A DNA stretch of 64,000 nucleotides from Burkholderiales bacterium (GTDB taxonomy: Bacteria > Pseudomonadota > Gammaproteobacteria > Burkholderiales > Burkholderiaceae_E). Position 1 is the stretch's first letter. Each line of letters opens with the position of its first letter. This document shows, one piece after another, positions 29,011 to 37,807 of the stretch. The notes under the pieces are model-generated. The model did not search any database, was not told the DNA's origin, and saw only the letters and a program-made list of their open reading frames with translations. A program made the translations under genes and the position numbers. The stretch is taken from assembly GCA_029977705.1 (NCBI GenBank), contig JAPOKJ010000001.1:228593-292592 (forward strand). The letters are read 5' to 3'.

Positions 29011-30107
29011 CGCTCGAGGTGATGATCGGCATCGCCAAAGCGCTGCGCGATCATGGTCAGGCGACGGAAGGTGTGGGAGACCTTCATTTCCTCGGTCATG
29101 CCCATGCCCCCATGCAGCTGGATGGCCTCCTGGCTGACCTGTCGCGCTGCATCTGCGATCTTGATCTTGGCCATCGACACTGCACGGCGGCGCTCATCGG
29201 CATCGCTGCTGCCGTCGACCCGGGCAGCGGCCAGGATGGCCATCGAGCGGGCCTGTTCGGTGACGATCACCATGTCGACGATGCGATGCTGCAGCACCTG
29301 GAAGGAGCCGATCGCCACGCCGAACTGCTTGCGCGTCTTCAGGTACTCGAGGGTGGCCTCGTTGGCATACTTCATCGCCCCGATGGCATCGGCGCACAGC
29401 AGCGCGGTGGCAAAGTCGATGGCCTCATCCAGGGCCTCGGCCCCCTTGCCCGCCTCACCGAGCAGGGCATCGGCCGGCAGCTTGACGCCCTTGAAGCGCA
29501 CGTCGGCGGCACGCTGGCCATCGACGGTGCGATAGCCGCTCAGCTCGACGCCTGCCGCCTGGCGATCGACGATGAACAGGCTGGTGCCCCCGGCATCGGC
29601 CGAGACGACCAGCTTGTCGGCCACCCCTGCACCCATGACGACGATCTTCTCGCCATTGAGTTCCCAGCCCTCGCTCGTGCGCCTGGCGGTGGTGGCCTTG
29701 GGGGCGGCATCGTAACGCTCGCCGCGCTCCAGATACGCGCAGGTCAGCTTGCAACTGCCCTCGATGACCTTGGGCAGCAACGCGGCGCGCTGCGTCGCCG
29801 AGCCCAGGCGCGCAATCAGGCGGCCAGCCAGGCCCACGGTGTCGAGCAGGGGCTCGACCACCAGGGCCTCGCCGAAGGCCTCCATCGGCGCCATCATGTC
29901 CACGGCGCCGCCGCCAAAGCCGCCGTCATCCTCGCCAAAGGTGATCGCGGTCAGGCCCATCTCGGCGAAGGTCGACCAGGCCTCATTGCTGAAACCACTG
30001 CCGGAATTGATGATCGCCTTGCGTGCCTCGAAGTCATATTTGCCGGACAGGTACTTGCGTACCGAGTCGGCCAGTTGTTGTTGCTCTTCGGTGTACTCGA
30101 AATTCAT
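28992..30107 (-). CDS. Acyl-CoA dehydrogenase family protein
   Basis: A 371-residue ACAD. It begins MNFEYTEEQQQLADSVRKYL, continues with GLTAITFGEDDGGFGGG, and ends with TRKQFGVAIGSFQVLQHRIVDM and QLHGGMGMTEEMKVSHTFRRL, where FAD and the dimer partner are contacted. The ATG at 30107 starts the conserved N-terminus; the frame extends 14 codons upstream without family similarity. It is 42 nt downstream of another, larger ACAD on the same strand. Such pairs often form a heteromeric dehydrogenase for steroid-like or branched acyl-CoA. Confidence 0.9.
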   Translation of the reverse strand: MNFEYTEEQQQLADSVRKYLSGKYDFEARKAIINSGSGFSNEAWSTFAEMGLTAITFGEDDGGFGGGAVDMMAPMEAFGEALVVEPLLDTVGLAGRLIARLGSATQRAALLPKVIEGSCKLTCAYLERGERYDAAPKATTARRTSEGWELNGEKIVVMGAGVADKLVVSADAGGTSLFIVDRQAAGVELSGYRTVDGQRAADVRFKGVKLPADALLGEAGKGAEALDEAIDFATALLCADAIGAMKYANEATLEYLKTRKQFGVAIGSFQVLQHRIVDMVIVTEQARSMAILAAARVDGSSDADERRRAVSMAKIKIADAARQVSQEAIQLHGGMGMTEEMKVSHTFRRLTMIAQRFGDADHHLERYAALS

Positions 30108-30149
30108 GGTGATGCTCTTTCGTATCGTGTTCGCGGATCCCGGGGGCAC

Positions 30150-31331
30150 TCACAGGCCCAGGGTGGCCTTGGCAATGATGTTGCGCTGGATCTCGTTGGA
30201 GCCGGCGTAGATGCTGGCCTTGCGCAGGTTGGCGTAGCGCGGGGTCAGGCGCGAGAGCAGGGGGTCGACACTGCCGCCTTCCACCGCTCTGAAGGGCTGG
30301 GCCTCGGGGCCGGCCACCTGCATCATCAGCTCGGTCAGGGCCTGCTGGATCTCGGTGCCCTTGATCTTGAGCATCGACACATCGGCGCCGGGCGGGTTGC
30401 CGCTGCGGCGCATGCGATCGAGAAAGCGCATCGCGGTCAACTCGAGCGCCGCCAGTTCGACCTCGACCCGGGTCAGGCGGTCGCGAAAGCGCGGATCCTG
30501 CAGCAGCGGCTTGCCGTTCTTGAGGGTGTTGCCGGCCAGCTTGCGCAGCGAGGCCAGTTCGCGACGCGACATGCCCACCGAGGCCGAGCCCATGCGCTCA
30601 TGGCCGAGCAGGTACTTGGCCACGGTCCAACCCTTGTTCTCCTCGAACACCAGGTTCTCGACCGGCACCTTGACGTCTTCGAAGAAGACCTCGTTGACCT
30701 CATGGCCGCCATCCATCAGGATCAGCGGGCGCACCGTGATGCCGGGCGTCTTCATGTCGATCAGCAGGAAGGAGATGCCCTCCTGGCGCACCTTGGCATG
30801 GGGATCGGTGCGCACCAGGCAGAAAATCCAGTCGCCGTAATGACCCAGCGTGGTCCAGATCTTCTGGCCATTGACGACATAGTGGTCGCCCTGGCGTTCG
30901 GCCTTCGTCTTGAGCGAGGCCAGATCGGAGCCGGCGCCCGGCTCGGAATAGCCCTGGGCCCAGAAGTCGATGCCGTCGCGGATGCGCGGCAGGTACTTGT
31001 TCTTCTGCTCGTCACTGCCAAAGCGCAGCAGCACCGAGGCACACATGTTCGGACCGAAGGCGGGCAGGCGCGGCGCACCGGCCAGGCCGATCTCCTCGTC
31101 GAAGATGTAGCGCTGCGTCACGTCCCAGCCGGTGCCGCCCCACTCGACCGGCCAGTGCGGCACCGACCAGCCCTTGGCGGCCAGGATGCGGTGCCAGCGC
31201 ATGTAGTCGTCCTTGCTCAGATGGCCATAGCCGACCACCTTTTCGCGGATGTCATCGGGCAGGTTGCCCTTGAGCCAGGCGCGCACGTCGTCGCGGAAAG
31301 CCAGTTCTTCGGAGGAGTAGTTCAGGTCCAC
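30150..31331 (-). CDS. Acyl-CoA dehydrogenase family protein
   Basis: A 393-residue ACAD of the FadE17/CaiA-like type. Visible motifs are GWSVPHWPVEWGGTGWDVTQ, YSEPGAGSDLASLKTKAERQGDHYVVNGQKIWTT, LGHERMG and the C-terminal YAGSNEIQRNIIAKATLGL. I use GTG 31331 because the family N-terminus VDLNYSSEELAFRDDVRAWL begins there and AGGA lies about 9 nt upstream; no ATG is available at that point. It is likely to act with the ACAD encoded next. Confidence 0.9.
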   Translation of the reverse strand: MDLNYSSEELAFRDDVRAWLKGNLPDDIREKVVGYGHLSKDDYMRWHRILAAKGWSVPHWPVEWGGTGWDVTQRYIFDEEIGLAGAPRLPAFGPNMCASVLLRFGSDEQKNKYLPRIRDGIDFWAQGYSEPGAGSDLASLKTKAERQGDHYVVNGQKIWTTLGHYGDWIFCLVRTDPHAKVRQEGISFLLIDMKTPGITVRPLILMDGGHEVNEVFFEDVKVPVENLVFEENKGWTVAKYLLGHERMGSASVGMSRRELASLRKLAGNTLKNGKPLLQDPRFRDRLTRVEVELAALELTAMRFLDRMRRSGNPPGADVSMLKIKGTEIQQALTELMMQVAGPEAQPFRAVEGGSVDPLLSRLTPRYANLRKASIYAGSNEIQRNIIAKATLGL

Positions 31332-31395
31332 GGCAGGAATTCCTAATCGGGTTGGAGCAGAAAGGGTTGAAGCAGTTGTCGAATCAGATGCTGGC

Positions 31396-32556
31396 TCAGG
31401 CGAGCGGCAGGATGGCGGCGTGCACGAGATTGGCGACGGTGTCCAGACGCTCGCTGTGCCAGGGGTCGGGAATACGGTTGTTGGTGACGTAGGCAAAGGA
31501 CACGCCACTGCTGGGATCGGCCCAGCAATAAGAGGTGCCCACGCCGCCATGGCCGTAGCATTCGGGCGCCGCCAGCGCGCCGATGCCCCGCACATTGGGC
31601 GTCGTGCCGCGCAGATGCGGCCCCAGGCCACGATGCATCGGCATGCCCATGAATTCGTCGACACGATCACCGGTATGGTTGCGCAGTGCATAGGCCAGCA
31701 TGCGGGGCGAGAGCACGCGCACGCCGTTGAGCGCGCCACCGGCGATCATCATCTGGTAGAGCGCCACCATGCCGCGCGCCGATCCGTAGCCGCCGCCGCC
31801 CGGGGCACCGGCACGGCGCCAGGTATCGTTGTTGCTGTCGGGCAGCGGCCGCATGCCCTGCGCCGTCGGTTCATGCATGTCGGCGATACGGGCGTCCATC
31901 GCCGGTGGAACCCCGATCACGATGTCCTGGTCCAGGCCCAGCGGGACCAGGATGTCCTCGCGCACCACCTCGCGAAAGTCACGGCCGGTCAGGGTTTCGA
32001 TCAGGCTGGCCAGCACCCAGTGCGCCGACAGGCCGTGGTAATGGATCTTCGAGCCCGGGGTCCATTCGAGCGGAAAGTCGGCCACGGCGGCATGCATGGC
32101 CGGATGCACCGTACCCCGCTGCGTGGCCACTTCCTGCCAGCCGGCCGGGCTCATCAGCGCCGAGGGAAAGCCGCCCTGATGGGTGATGACCTGCAGGATG
32201 GTGATTTCCTTCTTGCCATGTTTGGCGAAGGCCGGCATGTGGTCGCTGACCCGGTCGGTGAAGCGGAAGGCGCCCTGCTCGCACAACTTCCACAGCGCCG
32301 TGGCCAGCACCACCTTGGTGTTGGAGTAGAGCAGCCACAGGGTCTGGGTGCCGGCCTCGACCCGCGACGGCTCGGTGCGGGCATGGCCGAAGGTGCGCTC
32401 GAGCAGCAGCTTGCCACCACGGGCCAGGGCGATCTGGGCGCCGGGGTAGCGGCCTTCGCGGATATGGCCTTCGATCAGCCCGGTGAGCAAGGCGATCTGC
32501 TCGGGGCGGATACCGTTTTCGGACAGGGCCGCTTGCGGCAGGGGATAGGGGGTCAT
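31396..32556 (-). CDS. Serine beta-lactamase-fold hydrolase (EstB/class C-like esterase)
   Basis: A 386-residue penicillin-binding-protein-fold hydrolase. The SxxK nucleophile motif is in YSNTKVVLA (about residue 85), a Tyr motif in HYHGLSAHW, and a GHGGVGTSYC segment replaces KTG. These are typical of EstB-like esterases rather than true beta-lactamases. No signal peptide is seen. It is on the same strand as the ACAD pair, 64 nt upstream of the first. ATG 32556 gives the shortest frame that retains the fold's N-terminus. Confidence 0.83.
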   Translation of the reverse strand: MTPYPLPQAALSENGIRPEQIALLTGLIEGHIREGRYPGAQIALARGGKLLLERTFGHARTEPSRVEAGTQTLWLLYSNTKVVLATALWKLCEQGAFRFTDRVSDHMPAFAKHGKKEITILQVITHQGGFPSALMSPAGWQEVATQRGTVHPAMHAAVADFPLEWTPGSKIHYHGLSAHWVLASLIETLTGRDFREVVREDILVPLGLDQDIVIGVPPAMDARIADMHEPTAQGMRPLPDSNNDTWRRAGAPGGGGYGSARGMVALYQMMIAGGALNGVRVLSPRMLAYALRNHTGDRVDEFMGMPMHRGLGPHLRGTTPNVRGIGALAAPECYGHGGVGTSYCWADPSSGVSFAYVTNNRIPDPWHSERLDTVANLVHAAILPLA

Positions 32557-32713
32557 CGCGGGGCGCTCGTCGGGTGTCCGGCGTCGCGGTTGCGGCGTCG
32601 GGGGCCGGGCCGTCGACGCCGGCGGCAGACCCACCTTCATGGTAATCAATGCCCACCGGCAAGCCGCGCGGCCGGGCCGGCCTGCGGAACGCGGGCCGGC
32701 GCTGGCGCGACGC

Positions 32714-33907
32714 TCAGGCGGCCTGCAGCGGCCGGCGCAGGGCGGGGGCCAGTCCCGCACCCATCAGGTCGATGAAGTTGTCGGCATAGAAGGCCTCGAT
32801 CTCACGGGCACTGCAGCCGGCCAGGGCTTCGTCAAAGCGCTTGAGCGGATGGCGGCCACCCTCGACGTGCGGATAGTCGGAGGAGAACATGCACACCTGC
32901 GGCCCGGTATTGCGCACGATCCAGCCGCTGTCCTCATGCGGATAAGGGGTGACGCGGAACTGGCGAAGGATGATCTCGCTGGGCTTGGCCGAGAGCTTTT
33001 GCAGCCGGGTCTCGTTCTTCATGAAGGCATGGGCGGCCGAATCCATGGCGCGCATCCACCCGGGCACCCAGGCGGCGCCCAGTTCGATGGCGCCCCATTT
33101 CAGGCGTGGGAAGCGGTCCAGCACGCCATCGAAGATCAGGGTGGCCATGGTCTGCATCACCGATGCCGGAATCGGCATGTAGCTGACCGAGGTGAAGTTG
33201 TCATCACCCCCGTGAAAGTCGGGCACCGGCGGCAGGCCGTTCTGCTTGTACACCGGCGAGAGCTTGTCCTCGCCGCCGACATGGAACAGGATCGGAATGC
33301 CGGCCTCCTGGGCCATCGCCCAGACCGGGTCGAGCGCCACATGGCTGGGCGCATGATGCTGCGGGCACCACGAGGGAATCAGCAAGGCCTTGGCACCCAG
33401 GGCAATCGATTCGCGGGTCAGGGCCTTGGCACGCTCGAAGTCCTCCAGCGGCACATAGGCGGTGGCCAGCAGCCGCGCATCGACGCTGCAAAAGTCGGTC
33501 ATCATCCGGTTGTGGGCCAGGGCTGCCGCATAGCACAGCTCAACGTCCTCATCCCGGTCCAGCCCGAAGTTGCCCAGGCAGAAGGTGGTGAAGACCAGCT
33601 GGCTGGCAAAGCCGAGCCAGTCGACGACATGGGGCCGGTCAGCCTTGATGAAGGCGCCATGTGCCTCGTAGTTCTTGCGCAGCAGCATGTTGGCATCGAC
33701 ACCGGCACGGAAGGCCGGGTCGGCATGGGCCGCCAGCGAGCGTCCGGCGCGTGCCTTGACCACGCCGGCCTGGATGCGGGCGCGCACCTTGGGGTGGGCA
33801 TGAAAGCGCGCCAGCATGCGCGCATCGAAAAAGGGGTCGAGGCAGTCATCCAGCTCCATCAGGTGACTGTCCGCATCGTGAATCAGGCGTCCGTTGGCAT
33901 AGGTCAT
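32714..33907 (-). CDS. Amidohydrolase_2 (ACMSD-type TIM-barrel) family protein
   Basis: A 397-residue metal-dependent hydrolase or decarboxylase. It starts RLIHDADSHLMELDD, where the HxD/DSH replaces a strict HxH, then HVGGED, a GAIELGAAWVPGW strand and MFSSDYPHVEGGRHPL with the final metal Asp, as in the ACMSD/2-pyrone-carboxylate family. Family members hydrolyse or decarboxylate carboxylic acids. It sits 10 nt upstream of the CaiB-type CoA transferase reading in the same direction. Confidence 0.85.
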   Translation of the reverse strand: MTYANGRLIHDADSHLMELDDCLDPFFDARMLARFHAHPKVRARIQAGVVKARAGRSLAAHADPAFRAGVDANMLLRKNYEAHGAFIKADRPHVVDWLGFASQLVFTTFCLGNFGLDRDEDVELCYAAALAHNRMMTDFCSVDARLLATAYVPLEDFERAKALTRESIALGAKALLIPSWCPQHHAPSHVALDPVWAMAQEAGIPILFHVGGEDKLSPVYKQNGLPPVPDFHGGDDNFTSVSYMPIPASVMQTMATLIFDGVLDRFPRLKWGAIELGAAWVPGWMRAMDSAAHAFMKNETRLQKLSAKPSEIILRQFRVTPYPHEDSGWIVRNTGPQVCMFSSDYPHVEGGRHPLKRFDEALAGCSAREIEAFYADNFIDLMGAGLAPALRRPLQAA

Positions 33908-33917
33908 GGGGTCCTCC

Positions 33918-35135
33918 TCAGGGCTTGTTCTTGATCACCACCCCGGCCGCGCACAGGGCCTGGATGTCCAGCTCGCCATAGCCGGCCTCGCGCAGCACCT
34001 GTTCACTGTGCTGGCCCAGGGCCGGCGCAAAGCCGGGGGCGCGCTTGGGGCTGCCTTCCAGATGGATGGGGCTGTTCACCGCCAGCCCCGAGCCATCGCC
34101 AGATTCGACCAGCACGCCGGCCGCGCGCATCTGTTCGTCCTCATCGATGTCGGTGAGGTTGCCGATCACGCCAAAGGTGACACCGGCCTCATCGAGCCGG
34201 CTGCGCCAGTCCTTCAGGTCGCGCTCGGCAAAGCGCTCATCGAACAGCCGGGTGAGCGCCTGGGCATTGGCGCGCAGGCCTTCAGGCGTGGTGTAGCGCG
34301 GGTCATCGAGCAGTTCAGGGCAGCCCAGCGCGGTGTACAGGCCGGCCAGCTGCTTGGCCGGATTGAGCAGGATCATGCTCAGCCAGCGGCCATCGCGGCA
34401 CTTGAAGACATTGGACAGCGGATTGGCGGCCTGCTCGCGCGGCGGTCGCGGCGGGTATTTGGCGCCGCGCAGGTGGGCCTGGATCTGTACGCTGTTGGAC
34501 CAGGCGCCATTGGCCAGCAGGGATGTGGCCACCAGACCGCCCTTGCCGGTCTTCTCGCGCCGGTACAGCGCGGTGACGATGGCCCCGTACATCGCGATCG
34601 CGCTGGGATGGTCGCCCATCCCGGCGGTGGCGCGGGCCGGCACCGCGGTGTGATCCGGGCGCACCATGTCCATCAGCCCGGAACGGGCCCACCAGGCGGT
34701 GCCATCGAAGCCGGTCTTGTGGCTTTCCGGCCCGTGCTCGCCATAGGCGGTGAAGGAGGCGTAGATCAGCCGTTCGTTGAGGGGCGCCAACTGCTCATGG
34801 GCCACCCCCAGGCGTTCACGCACCGGCAGCGGCAGGTTGGTGATGAAGACATCGGCCTGGCCGATCAGGCGGTGCATCACCGCCAGCCCTTCGGGCCGCT
34901 TGAGATCGAGCACCAGGCTGCGTTTGTGCCGCGAGTCGAGCTCCCAGGCATAGTTGCTGCGCGCTGCCGGGGCGCCGGGCAGGTGCCACAGTTCGCGGTA
35001 GGGATCGCCCTCGGGGGGTTCGACCTTGATCACCTCGGCGCCGAAGTCGGCCAGCACGGTGGCCGCTGCGGGCGCCGCGATGTAGCTGGCACAGTCGATC
35101 ACTTTCAGGCCTTTGAACAGCAGGGCGTCGTCCAT
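33918..35135 (-). CDS. CaiB/BaiF-family (class III) CoA transferase
   Basis: A 405-residue CoA transferase. It opens FKGLKVIDCASYIAAPAAATVLADFGAEVIKVEPPEGD, a family hallmark, and has the catalytic-Asp region in GFDGTAWWARSGLMD. It moves CoA between carboxylates or activates a substrate. I chose ATG 35135 because AAGGA sits 7 nt before it; an ATG at 35153 would add only seven uncharacteristic residues. It follows the minus-strand ACAD/esterase genes and would supply acyl-CoA for them. Confidence 0.9.
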   Translation of the reverse strand: MDDALLFKGLKVIDCASYIAAPAAATVLADFGAEVIKVEPPEGDPYRELWHLPGAPAARSNYAWELDSRHKRSLVLDLKRPEGLAVMHRLIGQADVFITNLPLPVRERLGVAHEQLAPLNERLIYASFTAYGEHGPESHKTGFDGTAWWARSGLMDMVRPDHTAVPARATAGMGDHPSAIAMYGAIVTALYRREKTGKGGLVATSLLANGAWSNSVQIQAHLRGAKYPPRPPREQAANPLSNVFKCRDGRWLSMILLNPAKQLAGLYTALGCPELLDDPRYTTPEGLRANAQALTRLFDERFAERDLKDWRSRLDEAGVTFGVIGNLTDIDEDEQMRAAGVLVESGDGSGLAVNSPIHLEGSPKRAPGFAPALGQHSEQVLREAGYGELDIQALCAAGVVIKNKP

Positions 35136-35238
35136 GTCCGCTTCCTTGGTCATCGGGTTGGGGGTGAAGGCCTGTCGGTCGGGGGTCATTGCAGGGTGCA
35201 CGGCCGACCCTGGGCCGCGCCGCTGCCGTGGCGCCGCC

Positions 35239-36660
35239 CTAGTCGTAGGCCGTCAGCACATCATCGATCGCACGCTCCAGGTCGGCGGCTGAAGCGCAAT
35301 ACAGCAACTGTGTACAGAACGGCTGGTAGCGCAGCACCGCGCTGTCGCCAGTGCCCCAGCGCCGCGGCGGCTCCGGACACAGCCAGACGACACGCTTGGC
35401 GCGGTCGGCAATCTCCTGGAAGATGTCGATGCGCGGGTCGGTCTGGTTACTGCGGCCATCGCCCAGGATCAGCACCGTGGTGCGCCGGTCGATCACATCC
35501 ATGAAGTCGGTCTGGAAATCGACCAGCGCCTGGCCATAATCGGTGCTGCCGCCACCGGCGTCCATCACGATGCGGTCCATGGCCTTCTCGAAGCTGAGGG
35601 TCTCCAGGGTATGGCCGACCTCCTTGAGGTGGGCCGAGAAGGCAAAGGCCGACAGATCGGTGACCTCGTCCTTGAGCGAGTGCAGGAACAGCAGCAGGAA
35701 GCGCACGTAGCGCGCCACCGAGCCGGACACATCGCAGATGGTGACGATCTTGGGGCGGTCCTTGCGCTTGGTCTTCCAGACCAGCTCGAAGGGCACGCCG
35801 TCGTGGCCGGCATTGACGCGCATGGTCTTGCGGGTATCGAGCATGCCGCGCTGCACCTGCTTGCGGCGCCGTGAGTGGCGCACCGCCAGGCGCTTGGCCA
35901 TGCGCGCCACGATCGCCTTGATGCGGTCCATGTCGCCTACCGCAAGCTGGCCGATCTCGCGGTTGACCGTGACCTCGTTCATGAAGGCTTCCTGGGCAGC
36001 ACGGCCAAACAGCTCGAAGCGCTGGTCCACCAGGGCACGCGCCTGGCGCTGCAAGGCGGTGCGCGCCTGGGCCAGCTCGGCAGCGCGACGCTGTGCCTTG
36101 CGCGAGGGGTCATCGAGCTGACGGGCCAGTTCGCGTTCGAACTCGTCCACGCCAAGCTTTTCCATGATGCGGCGCACGTAGTAGGCGGTCTGCGAGGCAA
36201 AGCGGATGTCATCGACCCCGACCGCATCGGCGGCACGCTCGAGCGCTACCGCGACCTGGTCCGGATCCTGGCTTTGCGCCAGTTCCATGAAGCCCGGCTC
36301 GCGCCCGCCGCCGCCGCCCTGGCCGGGCGCACCGCCAGCCTGTTGCGGGGCACCGCCACCGGCCTGCTTCTGCATCTGCTGCGCGCCCGACTTGCTGTCC
36401 TTGCCCTGCTCCTTCTCGTCGGCCTTGCGCTCGCGTTGCGGCGCCGACTTGCGCGAGAAGAACATCTCGAACAGCTTGTCGTGGATGTCCTTTTCTTCCT
36501 CGCTCTTGGCCAGCACCACATTGAGCGCATCCTTCATGCGCTGGCGATCGTCGTAGCCGATCAGCGCCAGCGTGCGCGCGGCATCGATGGCCTCGGCGCT
36601 CGAGACCTGGGCGCCTGCGGTGCGCAGGGCCCGGATGAACTCGTTGAGGGTGGTTTCCAT
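35239..36660 (-). CDS. VWA-domain CoxE-like protein
   Basis: A 473-residue protein. An N-terminal helical part is followed by a Gln/Gly/Ala-rich low-complexity linker (about residues 85-120). The rest is CoxE-like, with the von Willebrand A MIDAS motifs CDVSGSVARY, DAGGGSTDYG and ILGDGRSNQTDP. CoxE-type proteins act with a MoxR AAA+ ATPase in assembly or maturation of metallo- or other enzyme complexes. The MoxR-type partner is encoded 49 nt upstream on the same strand. The client is unknown. Confidence 0.87.
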   Translation of the reverse strand: METTLNEFIRALRTAGAQVSSAEAIDAARTLALIGYDDRQRMKDALNVVLAKSEEEKDIHDKLFEMFFSRKSAPQRERKADEKEQGKDSKSGAQQMQKQAGGGAPQQAGGAPGQGGGGGREPGFMELAQSQDPDQVAVALERAADAVGVDDIRFASQTAYYVRRIMEKLGVDEFERELARQLDDPSRKAQRRAAELAQARTALQRQARALVDQRFELFGRAAQEAFMNEVTVNREIGQLAVGDMDRIKAIVARMAKRLAVRHSRRRKQVQRGMLDTRKTMRVNAGHDGVPFELVWKTKRKDRPKIVTICDVSGSVARYVRFLLLFLHSLKDEVTDLSAFAFSAHLKEVGHTLETLSFEKAMDRIVMDAGGGSTDYGQALVDFQTDFMDVIDRRTTVLILGDGRSNQTDPRIDIFQEIADRAKRVVWLCPEPPRRWGTGDSAVLRYQPFCTQLLYCASAADLERAIDDVLTAYD

Positions 36661-36709
36661 GCGGGATCAGCGCGTGCGCGGGTTCGCGGGCCTGGGGTCG
36701 CGCGCCCGT

Positions 36710-37672
36710 CTAGCGCCTTGCACCCTGGGCGGCCTCGATGGCCGATTGCAGCAGGGTCTCGACCTTGGACTGCACCTCGGTGATGTCGGCCTGGCGCTTG
36801 AGGATGACATTGAGGGTGTCGCGCACCATCTCCTCCTCGAGTACCGGGGCATGCAGCAGGATCAGGGTGCGGGCCCAGTCGATGGTCTCGCTGATCGAAG
36901 GCTGCTTGCGGATGTTCTCGCTGCGCACCATCTGCACGAAGGCCACCAGCTGGCGCAGCAGCTTGGTGGTGATGTCGGGCACGCGGGCGCGCACGATCTC
37001 GCATTCGCGATCGGCATCGGGGAAGCCGATGTGCAGGTGCAGACAGCGCCGCTTGAGGGCATCGCCCAGCTCGCGGGTGGCATTGGAGGTGAGGATCACC
37101 AGCGGCGGCGTCCTGGCCTCGATGGTGCCGATCTCGGGGATGGTGATCTGGTAGTCGGCCAGGATCTCGAGCAGCAGGGCCTCGAATTCCTCGTCGGACT
37201 TGTCGATCTCGTCGATCAGCAGCACCGATCCTTCTTCCTGCTCCATCGCCTTGAGCAGCGGGCGCGGCTCGATGAAGTCGCGCGAGAAGAACAGGTCCTG
37301 AAAACCGGTGAGCTTCTTGAAGGAAGACTCGAGGGTGTCGGCCTTGCCGATCAGCTCGTGGATCTTTTCCTTGAGGATTTGCGTGTACAGCAGTTGCTTG
37401 CCGTATTTCCACTCGTACAGGGCCTTCGATTCATCGAGACCTTCGTAGCACTGCATGCGCAGCAGCGGCATCTTGAGCGAGCGCGACAGGCTGACCGCCA
37501 GGTCGGTCTTGCCGACGCCGGCGGGGCCCTCGATCAGCACCGGCTTGCGCAGGTGGTGGGCCAAGTAGACCGCGGTGGAGATGGAGCGGTTGGAGATGTA
37601 GCCGACCGAGGACAGGGCCTTGGTGACTGTATCGATGGATTTGAGACCGGGGACTTTGGCGATTTTGTTCAT
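36710..37672 (-). CDS. MoxR-family AAA+ ATPase
   Basis: A 320-residue AAA+ ATPase. Walker A is EGPAGVGKTDLAV, Walker B is VLLIDEIDKSDEEFE, sensor 1 is VILTSNATREL, and the arginine-finger region is RRCLHLHIGFPDADRE. ATG 37672, with GAGG upstream, begins the conserved MNKIAKVPGLKS. It forms an apparent operon with the CoxE-like VWA gene. MoxR/VWA pairs remodel or activate client proteins. Confidence 0.9.
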   Translation of the reverse strand: MNKIAKVPGLKSIDTVTKALSSVGYISNRSISTAVYLAHHLRKPVLIEGPAGVGKTDLAVSLSRSLKMPLLRMQCYEGLDESKALYEWKYGKQLLYTQILKEKIHELIGKADTLESSFKKLTGFQDLFFSRDFIEPRPLLKAMEQEEGSVLLIDEIDKSDEEFEALLLEILADYQITIPEIGTIEARTPPLVILTSNATRELGDALKRRCLHLHIGFPDADRECEIVRARVPDITTKLLRQLVAFVQMVRSENIRKQPSISETIDWARTLILLHAPVLEEEMVRDTLNVILKRQADITEVQSKVETLLQSAIEAAQGARR

Positions 37673-37807
37673 GGAAACCTCGCGGGCAGTATCGCATGGG
37701 GGTTTCGCCGGACAGGGCCGCATGCGGGTGAAAACGGCCCGCCCGGCCAGGCAGGTTCCGCGCTACATTGCGGTTTCCCCAGGAACCGGACCCGCAAGGC
37801 ACATCCC

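Noticed and set aside
29019..31346. A 775-codon plus-strand frame through the ACAD genes
   Set aside because: It runs antisense to two ACADs with complete motifs and shows no domain.
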